DNA of 64,000 nucleotides from Thalassospira sp. MCCC 1A01428 (GTDB lineage: Bacteria > Pseudomonadota > Alphaproteobacteria > Rhodospirillales > Thalassospiraceae), in the NCBI RefSeq assembly GCF_002115825.1, contig NZ_JFJZ01000004.1, positions 62,001 through 126,000 of the forward strand, read 5' to 3'. Position numbers and translations under genes: made by a program. The notes under the pieces are model-generated. The model saw nothing but the letters and a program-made list of their open reading frames with translations. It had not been told where the DNA came from and made no database searches. This document shows positions 1 through 7,995 of the stretch, in pieces. Numbering within the stretch: position 1 is the stretch's first letter; the number at the start of each line of letters is the position of its first letter.

Positions 1-536
1 TTGGAATCTCCGCTTGCCAGACATTCAAGAATTTCATGTTCGCGCGGGGAGAGTTCGATATCGAGCATATCGATATTTTCGAGTTCAAGTGATGACATGA
101 AATGAAAGCGTTCCATCATGATGGACGCAAGATTTGACGGGTATATTTTTTCGCCTTCGGTGATGAGCTGAAATGCCAGTTCGATGGCTGTTTGTGAAAC
201 GTCGTCTAGTAATGCACCATTTACGCCCAGACTAAACAGGGCAAACAGGCTTTCGGCATCATATTCGTGGGCAAGAGTGATAATTCTGACACCGGGATTG
301 TGTTCCCGGAAGGTTGCCAAAGAGGTCATCTGGCTTTGAAAATTATCGATGCTGACCAGTACGACGTCTATTTTTCGATCTGCAGGTGTTACAGAAATCA
401 AGTCATCCAGGTTAGGAGCATCGATAATTTCGGCGTTTTTGGTGTGCGCCAACAGACTGGTTAGGCCGGTACGCAATAATAGGCTTGAATGTACTACTGC
501 GACGAGTATTTCTGCAGAGTTCCTTGACGTCCGCAT
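1..536 (-). CDS. LuxR-type regulator with pseudo-receiver domain (3' end cut by window)
   Basis: Translating the minus strand from the ATG at 536 gives 178 open codons to the window edge. The order is a receiver-like domain (about residues 9-130), a linker, then the start of a LuxR/NarL helix-turn-helix (ELSPREHEILECLASGDS). The rest of the HTH lies outside the window. The receiver fold is recognisable (ILVAVVHSSLLLR at strand 1, GALLDDVSQ near the end). However, the phosphorylated Asp is replaced by Ser (VLVSIDN) and the conserved Lys by Asp (GALLDD). It is a paralogue of the next gene, which shares the GALLDDVSQ stretch and overall layout. Family knowledge says such proteins bind DNA; acting without phosphorylation is my inference. 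No target is visible. Confidence 0.8.
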   Translation of the reverse strand, partial: MRTSRNSAEILVAVVHSSLLLRTGLTSLLAHTKNAEIIDAPNLDDLISVTPADRKIDVVLVSIDNFQSQMTSLATFREHNPGVRIITLAHEYDAESLFALFSLGVNGALLDDVSQTAIELAFQLITEGEKIYPSNLASIMMERFHFMSSLELENIDMLDIELSPREHEILECLASGDS

Positions 537-862
537 TGTCGTTATCCCTGTATTTGATGTTTTTAAGTGTTAGGGGAAATTGTTTTACAAAATAAAACAC
601 GTCCAGAATGCTTAAGCATTTTAGTCTTTCGAGTAAAATGAGAGTCTTCCGGGTTGTTTCCCCCTGCCTTCACAATCAGGATAGCTATCAAATGCCCTCA
701 AATCTATGCTCCAGTGGGGGTAGTGTAAGTATATTTTCTATCTATTTCGGGTAACTATTACGGGTGACTATTGTGGCGTGTTTTAGTGGTTCAGGGAGTT
801 TTTCTTATTTATTGGAATGATTCTAAAAAATAGTAAGGCCTTGATGACCATAGCGGGACAAC
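537..862. other. Intergenic region upstream of the truncated LuxR-type gene
   Basis: No supported coding sequence. The stretch lies between the start of the left-edge regulator and the terminator of its paralogue, so it probably holds the promoter of the left-edge gene. It is more AT-rich than the coding DNA around it. I see no clear operator. Confidence 0.5.
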
Positions 863-892
863 AAAAAAGGGCTTGCCGATATGTGCAAGCCC
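863..892 (-). terminator. Rho-independent terminator of the second LuxR-type gene
   Basis: Read on the minus strand, an 8-bp perfect stem GGGCTTGC/GCAAGCCC with an 8-nt loop is followed directly by six T. It lies about 100 bp downstream of the stop codon of the regulator at 991-1725. Confidence 0.8.
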
Positions 893-990
893 AATAGCGC
901 AAGCGTTTCTATTGTATAAGAATTGGGTTTTGTAATTGGCCGCTTTGTTATTAACCTGGGCACAATATTCATATTGCTCCCTTCATGGGA

Positions 991-1725
991 TTACGTATTT
1001 GTGTGGGTGCAATAATGGAGCGTTTCCGCGATTGCGGGGAAACAGGTTTGCCCCCATGGATATGTGCGCTGGCGCAGCGACCAGATTGCAGCTTGCGTAC
1101 GGTTATCGACACCGATTTTTCGCAAAATGCTTTTTACATGCACCTTGACTGTGGCTTCGGCAATGTCGAGACGAAGGGCGATTCGTTTGTTTGCCTCGCC
1201 ATTTTCAAGACAATGTAAAATTTCCTGTTCACGTTGGGACAGTTCGATTTCCTCGTCCAGCGCACCGATCGGTAAGGGAGCACAGGGGCTTTGCATTCGG
1301 GCCATCAGGATTTGCCCTATGTTTGACGGGAACAGCTTTTGGCCTTCTTTTAACATCTTAAAGGCAAGTTTCAGTGTGTTCTGTGAAACATCATCCAGCA
1401 AAGCCCCGTCAATATTGATTTTAAACAGGGCAAACAGGTCTTCCAGCTCGTAATGATGTGCCAGGGCGAGCATTTTCAGGTGTGGATTTTTTGCTCGTAA
1501 TGATGTGAGGCAGATGACGTCCTGCTGGATGTTTTCGATATTGAAAAGAATAACATCGGCTGCGGATACCATAGCCATATTGGCTTGAAGTTCTTCCAGC
1601 GATGTTACACTGGAAATGGACGTCTCCCTGAACTCTCCTAATATGGATGTCAGGGCGTGGCGCATTAAATTTCCCGGATGCACAACAACAACATGTTGTG
1701 TTGTGCCTTCTTCAAGTGAAGTCAT
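991..1725 (-). CDS. LuxR-type regulator with pseudo-receiver domain
   Basis: The protein has 244 aa from the Met of MTSLEEGT; an upstream in-frame Met at 1782 would add 19 residues of unlikely sequence. An N-terminal receiver-like domain is followed by a complete LuxR helix-turn-helix (LSQREQEILHCLENGEANKRIALRL, then ATVKVHVKSILRKIGV). Every catalytic receiver residue is missing: the acidic pair at strand 1 reads VVVVHPG, the phospho-acceptor Asp is Asn (LFNIEN), the Thr/Ser is Ala (LALAHH) and the Lys is Asp (GALLDD). It resembles the truncated gene to its left over the whole visible length, so the pair looks like a tandem duplication. No sensor kinase lies nearby, which fits phosphorylation-independent control. 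The target is unknown. Confidence 0.85.
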   Translation of the reverse strand: MTSLEEGTTQHVVVVHPGNLMRHALTSILGEFRETSISSVTSLEELQANMAMVSAADVILFNIENIQQDVICLTSLRAKNPHLKMLALAHHYELEDLFALFKINIDGALLDDVSQNTLKLAFKMLKEGQKLFPSNIGQILMARMQSPCAPLPIGALDEEIELSQREQEILHCLENGEANKRIALRLDIAEATVKVHVKSILRKIGVDNRTQAAIWSLRQRTYPWGQTCFPAIAETLHYCTHTNT

Positions 1726-2519
1726 AGGTCCCCCAAATATGCTGGTTGGCTTTGTCAGTTTAATGAATCCTGAAGGGTTCATTCTGGACGGCTTTGCTGG
1801 CTTTTTGCCTTGTACGGGTTAGTTACCTGCAGCAATTATCCTTTCAGCCGTAAAAGGTTAATCTCCTGGTTTTCACCATTCCATAACTATAGCGAGGTAT
1901 GTGGGGCGCATTTTGCATCATCGGGGGTAGAGAGAATGAGTCTTATTTTTCATTCGTGGTTAAGCTATACGGATGGTTAAATTTTATAGCCAAACGAAAA
2001 ATACATTATTTTTATCTAATTTAACGCAGGGAGATTGGCGCTTAAAAAGCAGCCGGATCTCAATGTAGGTTTATAATTTTTCTTATTTTTATCGTTTATT
2101 ATCAATTTGTTATGTTTGGTTTAGTAATAATTTAAATTTAAGGAGAAATAATTTTTGTTTATGATCGGCTCAAATTATTTGAAATAATTAACTACATTTT
2201 ATTTTTCGCTAACAGTAGGGTATGGCTATCCTTAATGAGAATTTTGTTGCTATACTAAAGAGACATTTGTTTGTCCCGCCGGTGCTGCATTGAGATAGTT
2301 TTGCGTGCCGATTCTCCGGCTAATGACGCAAAAGAAGTAACCTTTTCAGCAATTAAGTTGTAGTCAGGATGGGGTGCCTAACCCATTTCCCACCCCCGTC
2401 GGGGGTGGGCTTATACGAATGCCTAGTGAGGTATTCGGCGCCATGAATTCGCAAATATCACGAACAAGCGTTCTGTAGGAAAGCTACAAAAGTTCCGGGT
2501 GTTTTCGCCAGATATGGTT
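1726..2519. other. AT-rich intergenic region without a supported gene
   Basis: Roughly 800 bp between the LuxR-type gene and nadC, with long A/T runs at about 1960-2240. I find no convincing coding sequence: an AAGGAG at about 2141 is followed only by an 8-codon reading frame at too long a spacing. The region probably holds the promoter of the LuxR-type gene. Such AT-rich stretches can be bound by nucleoid proteins, but that is inference. Confidence 0.5.
2389..2409. terminator. Strong GC hairpin downstream of nadC
   Basis: Perfect inverted repeat CCCACCCCC-GTC-GGGGGTGGG, about 110 bp past the nadC stop. No T-run follows on either strand, so it is only a weak terminator candidate. It could instead stabilise a 3' end. 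Confidence 0.35.
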
Positions 2520-3359
2520 TTACAGGATGGCAACATCCAGCCCGATATCGACGGCAGGCGCACTTTGGGTGATGCGGCCAACGGAAACATAGTCCACGCC
2601 GGTTGCTGCAATGTCGCCAATGGTATCTAGCCGGACACCGCCCGATGCCTCGGTTTTGCAGCGGCCCTCGACGATCGCGACGGCCTTGCGCAGCATATCG
2701 GGCTCCATATTATCAAGCAGGACAATATCGGCGCCGGCTTCTACCGCTTCGCGCACCTGATCAAGGGTATCGCATTCAACTTCGATCTTGGGCAAGTTGG
2801 CCGCTTTGGCCATTTCCACACATTTGGTAATCGATCCGACAACGCCGATATGGTTGTCCTTGATCATGACGCCATCATACAGGCCCATACGGTGGTTTTG
2901 CGCGCCGCCCATGCGGGTGGCGTATTTTTCCATCTTGCGCCATCCCGGCAGGGTTTTGCGGGTATCAAGCAGTGTGGCCGATGTTTTCCCCATGGCCTGT
3001 ACATAAGCGCAGGTGGTAGTGGCAATGCCCGACAGATGCTGCAAGGTGTTAAGGGCGGTGCGTTCGGCGGTTAAAATGCCCCGCGCCGGGCCTTCAATTA
3101 CAGCAAGAACCGATTTCGGGTTCAATGTATCGCCGTCATTGCATTTCTTTTCGATTTTGGCATCGGGTACCAGTTTGCGAAAACATTCCAGTGCAATATC
3201 CAGCCCGGCAACCACAATGCTTTCACGGGTTTCCACCGCGACGCGCAGGCGGGCATCTTCAGGGATGACATTGTCCGACGTGATGTCGCCTGTGCCGATA
3301 TCTTCGGCAAAGGCACGGTCAATAAAATCGGTAATTTCGCTTTGGGTCAATTCAGTCAT
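2520..3359 (-). CDS. nadC: Nicotinate-nucleotide pyrophosphorylase (carboxylating)
   Basis: 279 aa, the usual NadC length. It converts quinolinate and phosphoribosyl pyrophosphate to nicotinate mononucleotide with loss of CO2, in the cytoplasmic de novo NAD pathway. Family signatures are visible: TRKTLPGWRKMEKYA, GGAQNHRMGLYDGVMIKDNH (substrate-binding Arg, His and Lys), then EVECDTLDQ and IVLLDNM, and the glycine-rich EASGGV and DYVSVGRIT near the end. It lies downstream of nadA on the same strand, but a terminator-like hairpin sits in the 110-bp gap. The usual middle enzyme gene, nadB, is not between them. Confidence 0.96.
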   Translation of the reverse strand: MTELTQSEITDFIDRAFAEDIGTGDITSDNVIPEDARLRVAVETRESIVVAGLDIALECFRKLVPDAKIEKKCNDGDTLNPKSVLAVIEGPARGILTAERTALNTLQHLSGIATTTCAYVQAMGKTSATLLDTRKTLPGWRKMEKYATRMGGAQNHRMGLYDGVMIKDNHIGVVGSITKCVEMAKAANLPKIEVECDTLDQVREAVEAGADIVLLDNMEPDMLRKAVAIVEGRCKTEASGGVRLDTIGDIAATGVDYVSVGRITQSAPAVDIGLDVAIL

Positions 3360-3423
3360 GGGATGCGCCGGTTTGTTGGATGGGGATGTCGGGCAGGAAC
3401 GTGCAAGCGCATGAAACGCGCAG

Positions 3424-3458
3424 AAAAAACAGGCCCCGCAGCAAGTGTGCAGGGCCTG
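3424..3458 (-). terminator. Terminator-like hairpin between nadA and nadC
   Basis: On the minus strand the stem CAGGCCC..GGGGCCTG (one bulge) with an inner GC pair is followed by a run of T. It sits just past the nadA stop and about 65 bp before the nadC start. It may end most nadA transcripts or make nadC expression depend on readthrough. Confidence 0.65.
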
Positions 3459-3469
3459 AATATTTGTGA

Positions 3470-4504
3470 TCAGGCGGCGTTTTCGGCCGAGGCCTCTTTT
3501 TTCAGCGGAATGCCTTTCGACATTTCCAGCATCCGTTCAAGCGGTTTGACGGCATTAAGGCGCAAATCTTCGGGCATCACGATCTGCGGGCCGTTATTGA
3601 CCAGGCAAAGATAGAGTTTTTCCAGCGTATTAAGTTCCATGAACGGGCAATTGTTGCACGCACAGCTGCCATCGGCACCGGGCACCGGAATAAAGGTTTT
3701 ATGCGGCGCAGCCTTTTCCATCTGGTGGATGATGTGGGGTTCGGTCGCGATCAGAAATTTCTGATCGGGGCCATCAATCACATATTCCAGAATGGCGCGG
3801 GTTGATCCGATCTGATCGGCATGGCGCAAAATGCCGTCGTGGCATTCCGGGTGGGCGGCAATTTTGGCGTCGGGATGCTGGGTTTTCAAACGGATCAATT
3901 CGCGTTCTGAAAATTGCTCATGCACAATGCATGATCCCTGCCACAATACCATATCCCGGCCGGTTTTCTTGGCAAGGTAGCTGCCAAGATGGCGGTCCGG
4001 CGCCCATAAAATGGGCTGATCCAGCGGAATCTGGTCGATGATCTCAGCCGCATTTGACGAGGTGACGATAATATCAGACGCTGCCTTTACCTCGGCCGAG
4101 CAATTGATATACGTGATCGATACATGGTCAGGGTGCTGTTCGCGAAATTTGCGAAAGGCTTCGGGCTGGCAGGAATCTTCGAGCGAGCAGCCGGCCTTTG
4201 AGTCGGGCAGCAGCACAGTTTTTTCCGGGCTGAGGATTTTGGCAACCTCGGCCATAAAACGCACACCGCAAAACACAATCACATCAGCATCGGTTGCCGC
4301 GGCCTTGCGCGACAAATCCAGCGAATCACCGACAAAGTCGGCCAGATCCTGAATTTCACCATCCTGATAATAGTGCGCCAGAATGATGGCGTTTTTTTCT
4401 TTCTTCAGGCGCTGAATTTCCGCCTCAAGATCAAGCGTCGGATCGATCTGGGTTTCAGACATTGCACCGGCACGCGCCTCGGCAATGGTGGTAATCTGGT
4501 TCAT
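3470..4504 (-). CDS. nadA: Quinolinate synthase
   Basis: 344 aa. NadA condenses iminoaspartate with dihydroxyacetone phosphate to quinolinate using an oxygen-sensitive [4Fe-4S] cluster. Visible hallmarks are [39 protein letters not shown] (first cluster Cys), [20 protein letters not shown] and the C-terminal [11 protein letters not shown] (last cluster Cys). The start at 4504 gives a slightly long N-terminus; a Met at codon 15 (MSETQID) is an alternative. The partner enzyme that makes iminoaspartate (L-aspartate oxidase NadB or an aspartate dehydrogenase) must be encoded elsewhere. Confidence 0.96.
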   Translation of the reverse strand: MNQITTIAEARAGAMSETQIDPTLDLEAEIQRLKKEKNAIILAHYYQDGEIQDLADFVGDSLDLSRKAAATDADVIVFCGVRFMAEVAKILSPEKTVLLPDSKAGCSLEDSCQPEAFRKFREQHPDHVSITYINCSAEVKAASDIIVTSSNAAEIIDQIPLDQPILWAPDRHLGSYLAKKTGRDMVLWQGSCIVHEQFSERELIRLKTQHPDAKIAAHPECHDGILRHADQIGSTRAILEYVIDGPDQKFLIATEPHIIHQMEKAAPHKTFIPVPGADGSCACNNCPFMELNTLEKLYLCLVNNGPQIVMPEDLRLNAVKPLERMLEMSKGIPLKKEASAENAA

Positions 4505-4627
4505 GGCGTTGTCTCATCTCGCCTTGTTGCAACCGGGAAGTAAGAAGCGGGACCCGATGTTGCAAGTTAATGACTGTATGAAACCTCAATATCGCTATTG
4601 ATCGAGGATGGCAAGGGAATGGGGCGT

Positions 4628-5419
4628 TTAGTCCAAAGAGGCGTCAGAGATGAAGCCCGGTATATTTTTGGGATCCGATCTGATGCCGCTTCTGACCGAG
4701 GCTGCGTTCAGTCTTGTTTCGAAGTAAGTGCTAAATATTTCAAAATCCGGATATTCTTCATGAGCTTGCCAGTGACATCCCATACGTCCTACGAGGCCCG
4801 CAATCCAGTCTGCGGCCTGTACTGTTTGGTACAGGTGGCTTTCTACTTGAAAAGGCGGTTCAACAAGGCATCTGCGTGGTTCATTACTATTGAACATTGC
4901 ACGAGCGGCTTCTGTTACAAATTGAAGCCGCTGTTCATGCTCATCCATGATGAGGGTGAACAACGCACTGTCCTGACAATCTTCTTCGCAAAAGCTGTTG
5001 AGACGTTTGATGGCTTCGCGAAGCACAGCAAGGTAAAGGCTTTTAGGATTATGTTCTTCTATCGGAGAGGTTTTTCGAAGTCCGACATAAAACAAGTGGC
5101 CTCCCAACCGGTCAATTTTATTGAATAGCCGGTTGGTGAAATTTCTCAGTTCCCGGTATTTTTCGACATTATGTACCGTGTAAAGAGCTGATCCTTTCTT
5201 TTCCCAAGTCGCAGGATGTGCATGAGAGCGTTTAATTTCAAAATCAAGTAATCGGCATTTTTGTTGGTAGAACCAGGTACTGAAGCCGCGTATTTCGTGG
5301 GTCGGAATAACAAACCCGGCTAACCCGAAAACAGGGCTTTCTTTGTACTTTGGATGCTTCCGAGAAAGATAAGGGCCGATGTGACCAAACTCGTCAAGAT
5401 AGACATTGAAAAGCGTCAT
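4628..5419 (-). CDS. DUF3800 family protein
   Basis: 263 aa from the Met of MTLFNVYLDEFGHIG, which puts the conserved N-terminal motif (usually YxDESG, here YLDEFG) at the very start, as is usual in DUF3800. A second conserved region near the C-terminus reads YQTVQAADWIAGLVGR, matching the family's QxAD pattern. The fold is thought to be RNase H-like with acidic active-site residues, but no activity is established for this member. The gene stands alone between nadA and the glutamine synthetase-like operon. It looks more AT-rich than both neighbours, which suggests transfer. DUF3800 genes are often found in mobile or defence-rich regions; nothing else here supports that role. Confidence 0.72.
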   Translation of the reverse strand: MTLFNVYLDEFGHIGPYLSRKHPKYKESPVFGLAGFVIPTHEIRGFSTWFYQQKCRLLDFEIKRSHAHPATWEKKGSALYTVHNVEKYRELRNFTNRLFNKIDRLGGHLFYVGLRKTSPIEEHNPKSLYLAVLREAIKRLNSFCEEDCQDSALFTLIMDEHEQRLQFVTEAARAMFNSNEPRRCLVEPPFQVESHLYQTVQAADWIAGLVGRMGCHWQAHEEYPDFEIFSTYFETRLNAASVRSGIRSDPKNIPGFISDASLD

Positions 5420-5626
5420 AATCTGCCCCGTCCCCCAGATACACGAAAACCCATGCACATGGCATGGGTCTCGGAAAGAGAGCATATATGTTTCCATAAA
5501 TGCGTCTCGACGTCTTTTGTAAGTAGTATTGACCCGATTGTCAATAATTTTGCCATTGGTTCCGGCTGTGATCAAGATAGCTTGGTGCATGAGTGAATTT
5601 TAAAAGGGGTATTGGTTTGGTTAATT

Positions 5627-7015
5627 TCAAACCGTAAACCCATACTGATCCCATTCTGCACTGGTCACTTCCAACGCCATTTGTTCGTATTCGGCGCGTT
5701 TGATGGCGCCAAAGGCGGTATGCAGGCAATCGCCCAGCGCATGGCGGGTAAAGGTGGATCGGTCGAACCGGTCGATGGCTTCAAGCCAGCTACGCGGCAT
5801 ATCGTGGGGGGCTTTGGTGGCATCCATTTCGTCGATACAGGGCGCCCCCGGGTCGGTCTTGGCTTCAATGCCGTCAAGGGCGGCGGCAAGGGTGACGGCG
5901 GCAACCATATAGGGGTTGGCATCGACCCCGGCAACGCGATGTTCAAAATGGCGGGTTTTGCCGGGATGGCCGGGGACACGAATGGCGACATTGCGGTTTT
6001 CAACGCCCCAGTCATCGGAGGCGGGCGAATAAACGCTGGAGGAAAAGCGTCGCCAGCTGTTCATAAACGGGGCCAGCACCAGCATGGTGTCGCCCACCGT
6101 TTGGCGCAACCCGCCAATGGCGTTTCGCATCAGGGGGCTTAGCGTGCCGTCCTGCTGGTCGGCAAACAGGTTATTTCCGTTCTGATCAGCAAGGGAGAGA
6201 TGCAAATGCATCCCGGATCCGGCTTCATTGCCAAATGGTTTGGGCATAAAGCAGGCTTCAATCCCGAAGCGACGGGCGCAAGTGCGAATCAGGCGTTTGG
6301 CAATGATTACGTCATCCGCAGCATGAAGCAGGTCACGATAGCGAATGGTCAGTTCATATTGGCCCGGTCCATATTCGGAAATCAGGGTTTCCAGTGTCAG
6401 GCCCAAATGCGCTGCGCCTTCGTAAATCGCATCAAACAGAGGTGACATTTCGTCAAGTTCATCAACCGACATGGTGTTGCGCTGCCCGCTTCTGCGTTTG
6501 GTCAGCACATAGGGTGCAGGTTGAAAGCGCCCATCGGGCAGGCGTTGCGGGTCGATCAGGTAAAATTCCAGTTCAAATGCCCCCATTGGCGTAAAACCGG
6601 ACTTTTTTGCGCGGTTGATCTGATGGACCAGTGCCGGGCGTGGTTCGCCTTTGACGGGGGTGTTATCGTCGTCAAACATCGTGATCAACACTTGCCCACG
6701 ATGGGCATGGGGCAAATAGCCCAGTGTGCCGGGAATGGGCCAGCAGCGTTTGTCGCCACCCCCGCCGGTTAAAACAAGGCCGGAGGCATCAACATCAATG
6801 CCCGCTACATCCTGCCCGAACAGGGACATGGGCAGGGCACGGCCACTGGTAAAAAGCCCTTCAAGCTCGTGGCGGCGAATGGTTTTGCCACGACCAATGC
6901 CGTGGCAGTCGGTCAGAAACACATCAATTGCCTGAACGTCGGGATATTTTTCCAGAAATGCCAGGGCTTCGGCAAGTGTGGCGCCGGTTGGGGCAATTTC
7001 CGTGTTTCTGTTCAT
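5627..7015 (-). CDS. Glutamine synthetase family protein, likely gamma-glutamylpolyamine synthetase
   Basis: 462 aa with the complete glutamine synthetase fold. An N-terminal beta-grasp part (IDVFLTDCHGIGRGKTIR) is followed by the catalytic region: GAFELEFYLID and EYGPGQYE (metal-binding Glu residues), GSGMHLHLSL, ENRNVAIRVPG and FEHRVAGVDANPY. The sequence resembles the PuuA/GlnA-IV branch, which ligates glutamate to putrescine or related amines, rather than housekeeping GlnA: the adenylylation-site region of GlnA is absent. It is the last gene of a four-gene minus-strand operon and starts 5 bp past the methyltransferase stop. The true amine substrate cannot be read from the sequence. Confidence 0.85.
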   Translation of the reverse strand: MNRNTEIAPTGATLAEALAFLEKYPDVQAIDVFLTDCHGIGRGKTIRRHELEGLFTSGRALPMSLFGQDVAGIDVDASGLVLTGGGGDKRCWPIPGTLGYLPHAHRGQVLITMFDDDNTPVKGEPRPALVHQINRAKKSGFTPMGAFELEFYLIDPQRLPDGRFQPAPYVLTKRRSGQRNTMSVDELDEMSPLFDAIYEGAAHLGLTLETLISEYGPGQYELTIRYRDLLHAADDVIIAKRLIRTCARRFGIEACFMPKPFGNEAGSGMHLHLSLADQNGNNLFADQQDGTLSPLMRNAIGGLRQTVGDTMLVLAPFMNSWRRFSSSVYSPASDDWGVENRNVAIRVPGHPGKTRHFEHRVAGVDANPYMVAAVTLAAALDGIEAKTDPGAPCIDEMDATKAPHDMPRSWLEAIDRFDRSTFTRHALGDCLHTAFGAIKRAEYEQMALEVTSAEWDQYGFTV

Positions 7016-7020
7016 GGTTT

Positions 7021-7512
7021 TTACCCCTGAAAACGGCGGAAGAAATATCGATCTTGCGGTACGCCTTCGGGCAGAGGTTCGGCAATGGTGCCCGGCACAT
7101 CGATTTTTTGGTCCGATGCCACAATGGCACCTTTGATCAGGGCCGGGGGCAGGGTATTGCCGATAAAGGATGCGATTTTTGCATTCAGGTCTTCATCACC
7201 GGTGCCAACATCGGAATGAACCAGGGCAACCCGGCCTTTGAACTTTTCAACTGCTTTGGGCAGGGTTTCAAAAATATCACCCAAAAACAAATGGTCATCG
7301 GCGGGGATGCATTTGGGGTGGGCGTTGATCTGGCGGTCAAACACGTAAATTTCGCGATCGGGCATAATTTCGCGCAGATGGTCGAATGTACGGCCATTGC
7401 CAAGGCCAATTTCCAGAACGATGCCTTCAAGGCCATCAATCATGACAGCGGATGCATTCAGGCAATCGCGCTGGGCTTGCAGACGGCGGATAACACTGTT
7501 GAGACGGGACAT
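7021..7512 (-). CDS. Class I SAM-dependent methyltransferase, small
   Basis: 163 aa. The SAM-binding motif I reads VLEIGLGNGRTFDHL, followed by an acidic residue at the end of the next strand (IYVFDRQ) and a later ALVHSDVGTGDED. The N-terminal helix is LNSVIRRLQAQRDCLN. It resembles the small stand-alone family Methyltransf_17, whose substrates are unknown. It is tightly coupled: its start is 3 bp past the fosA stop and its stop is 5 bp before the glutamine synthetase-like start. A role with the flanking glutathione and amine enzymes is inference only. Confidence 0.8.
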   Translation of the reverse strand: MSRLNSVIRRLQAQRDCLNASAVMIDGLEGIVLEIGLGNGRTFDHLREIMPDREIYVFDRQINAHPKCIPADDHLFLGDIFETLPKAVEKFKGRVALVHSDVGTGDEDLNAKIASFIGNTLPPALIKGAIVASDQKIDVPGTIAEPLPEGVPQDRYFFRRFQG

Positions 7513-7515
7513 CGT

Positions 7516-7983
7516 TTAATTCTCCGATCGGGGCGTTTGCGGGCGGGAAGGTTTTATATCGGCACTGGTGTCGGCAGCCGGGTAAAACACCATGCCAGGC
7601 GGCGGGTTTTGGCGATAATGGGCCAGGCGGCTTTGCCAGTCGCCATCATGAAGTTCCAGGCGGTGGCCGTCGGGATCGAGAAAATAAAACGACGCGCCTT
7701 CACTGGTGTTTGTTTTCCATTCAATAACACCCGCGTTTTGCAACTTTTCCACCATCGCGGCGAATTTTTCATCCCTGACGCCAAAGGCGATGTGGGTGTA
7801 ATTGGCCGCTGGCGGCGGTGCATCACGATCAAGGCTTAGGCAAAGCCAGACATCAGCCAGCAACAGATAGGCACCTTTATCCCAACGTGCCAGGGGCCTT
7901 GCCCCCAGCATGTCGGTATAAAAGATGAAGCTGCGCACGACATCATGTGTCGCAAGGGTGATGTGGTTTAAGCCGTTGATCAA
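7516..7983 (-). CDS. fosA: FosA-type fosfomycin glutathione transferase
   Basis: 155 aa, a single vicinal-oxygen-chelate domain pair. Numbering from the start Met, the residues known for FosA fall at the same positions: Mn ligands His7 (GLNHITLA), His64 (YTHIAF) and Glu110 (DGHRLELH); substrate contacts Thr9, Lys90 and Arg119; and the potassium loop around Ser94-Glu95-Gly96-Ser98 (TSEGASFYFLDPDGH). Family members open the epoxide of fosfomycin with glutathione in the cytoplasm. The C-terminus is about 20 residues longer than usual. It is cotranscribed with a glutathione S-transferase gene 12 bp upstream. Whether fosfomycin or a natural phosphonate epoxide is the real substrate is open. Confidence 0.88.
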   Translation of the reverse strand: MINGLNHITLATHDVVRSFIFYTDMLGARPLARWDKGAYLLLADVWLCLSLDRDAPPPAANYTHIAFGVRDEKFAAMVEKLQNAGVIEWKTNTSEGASFYFLDPDGHRLELHDGDWQSRLAHYRQNPPPGMVFYPAADTSADIKPSRPQTPRSEN

Positions 7984-7995
7984 GGTGCAGGCCTG

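Noticed and set aside
2423-2620. Short minus-strand frame overlapping the nadC end
   Set aside because: It overlaps nadC in another frame and has no family similarity.
6928-7839. Open frame of 303 codons on the plus strand over the methyltransferase and fosA genes
   Set aside because: It runs against three genes with clear catalytic motifs and shows no domain itself.
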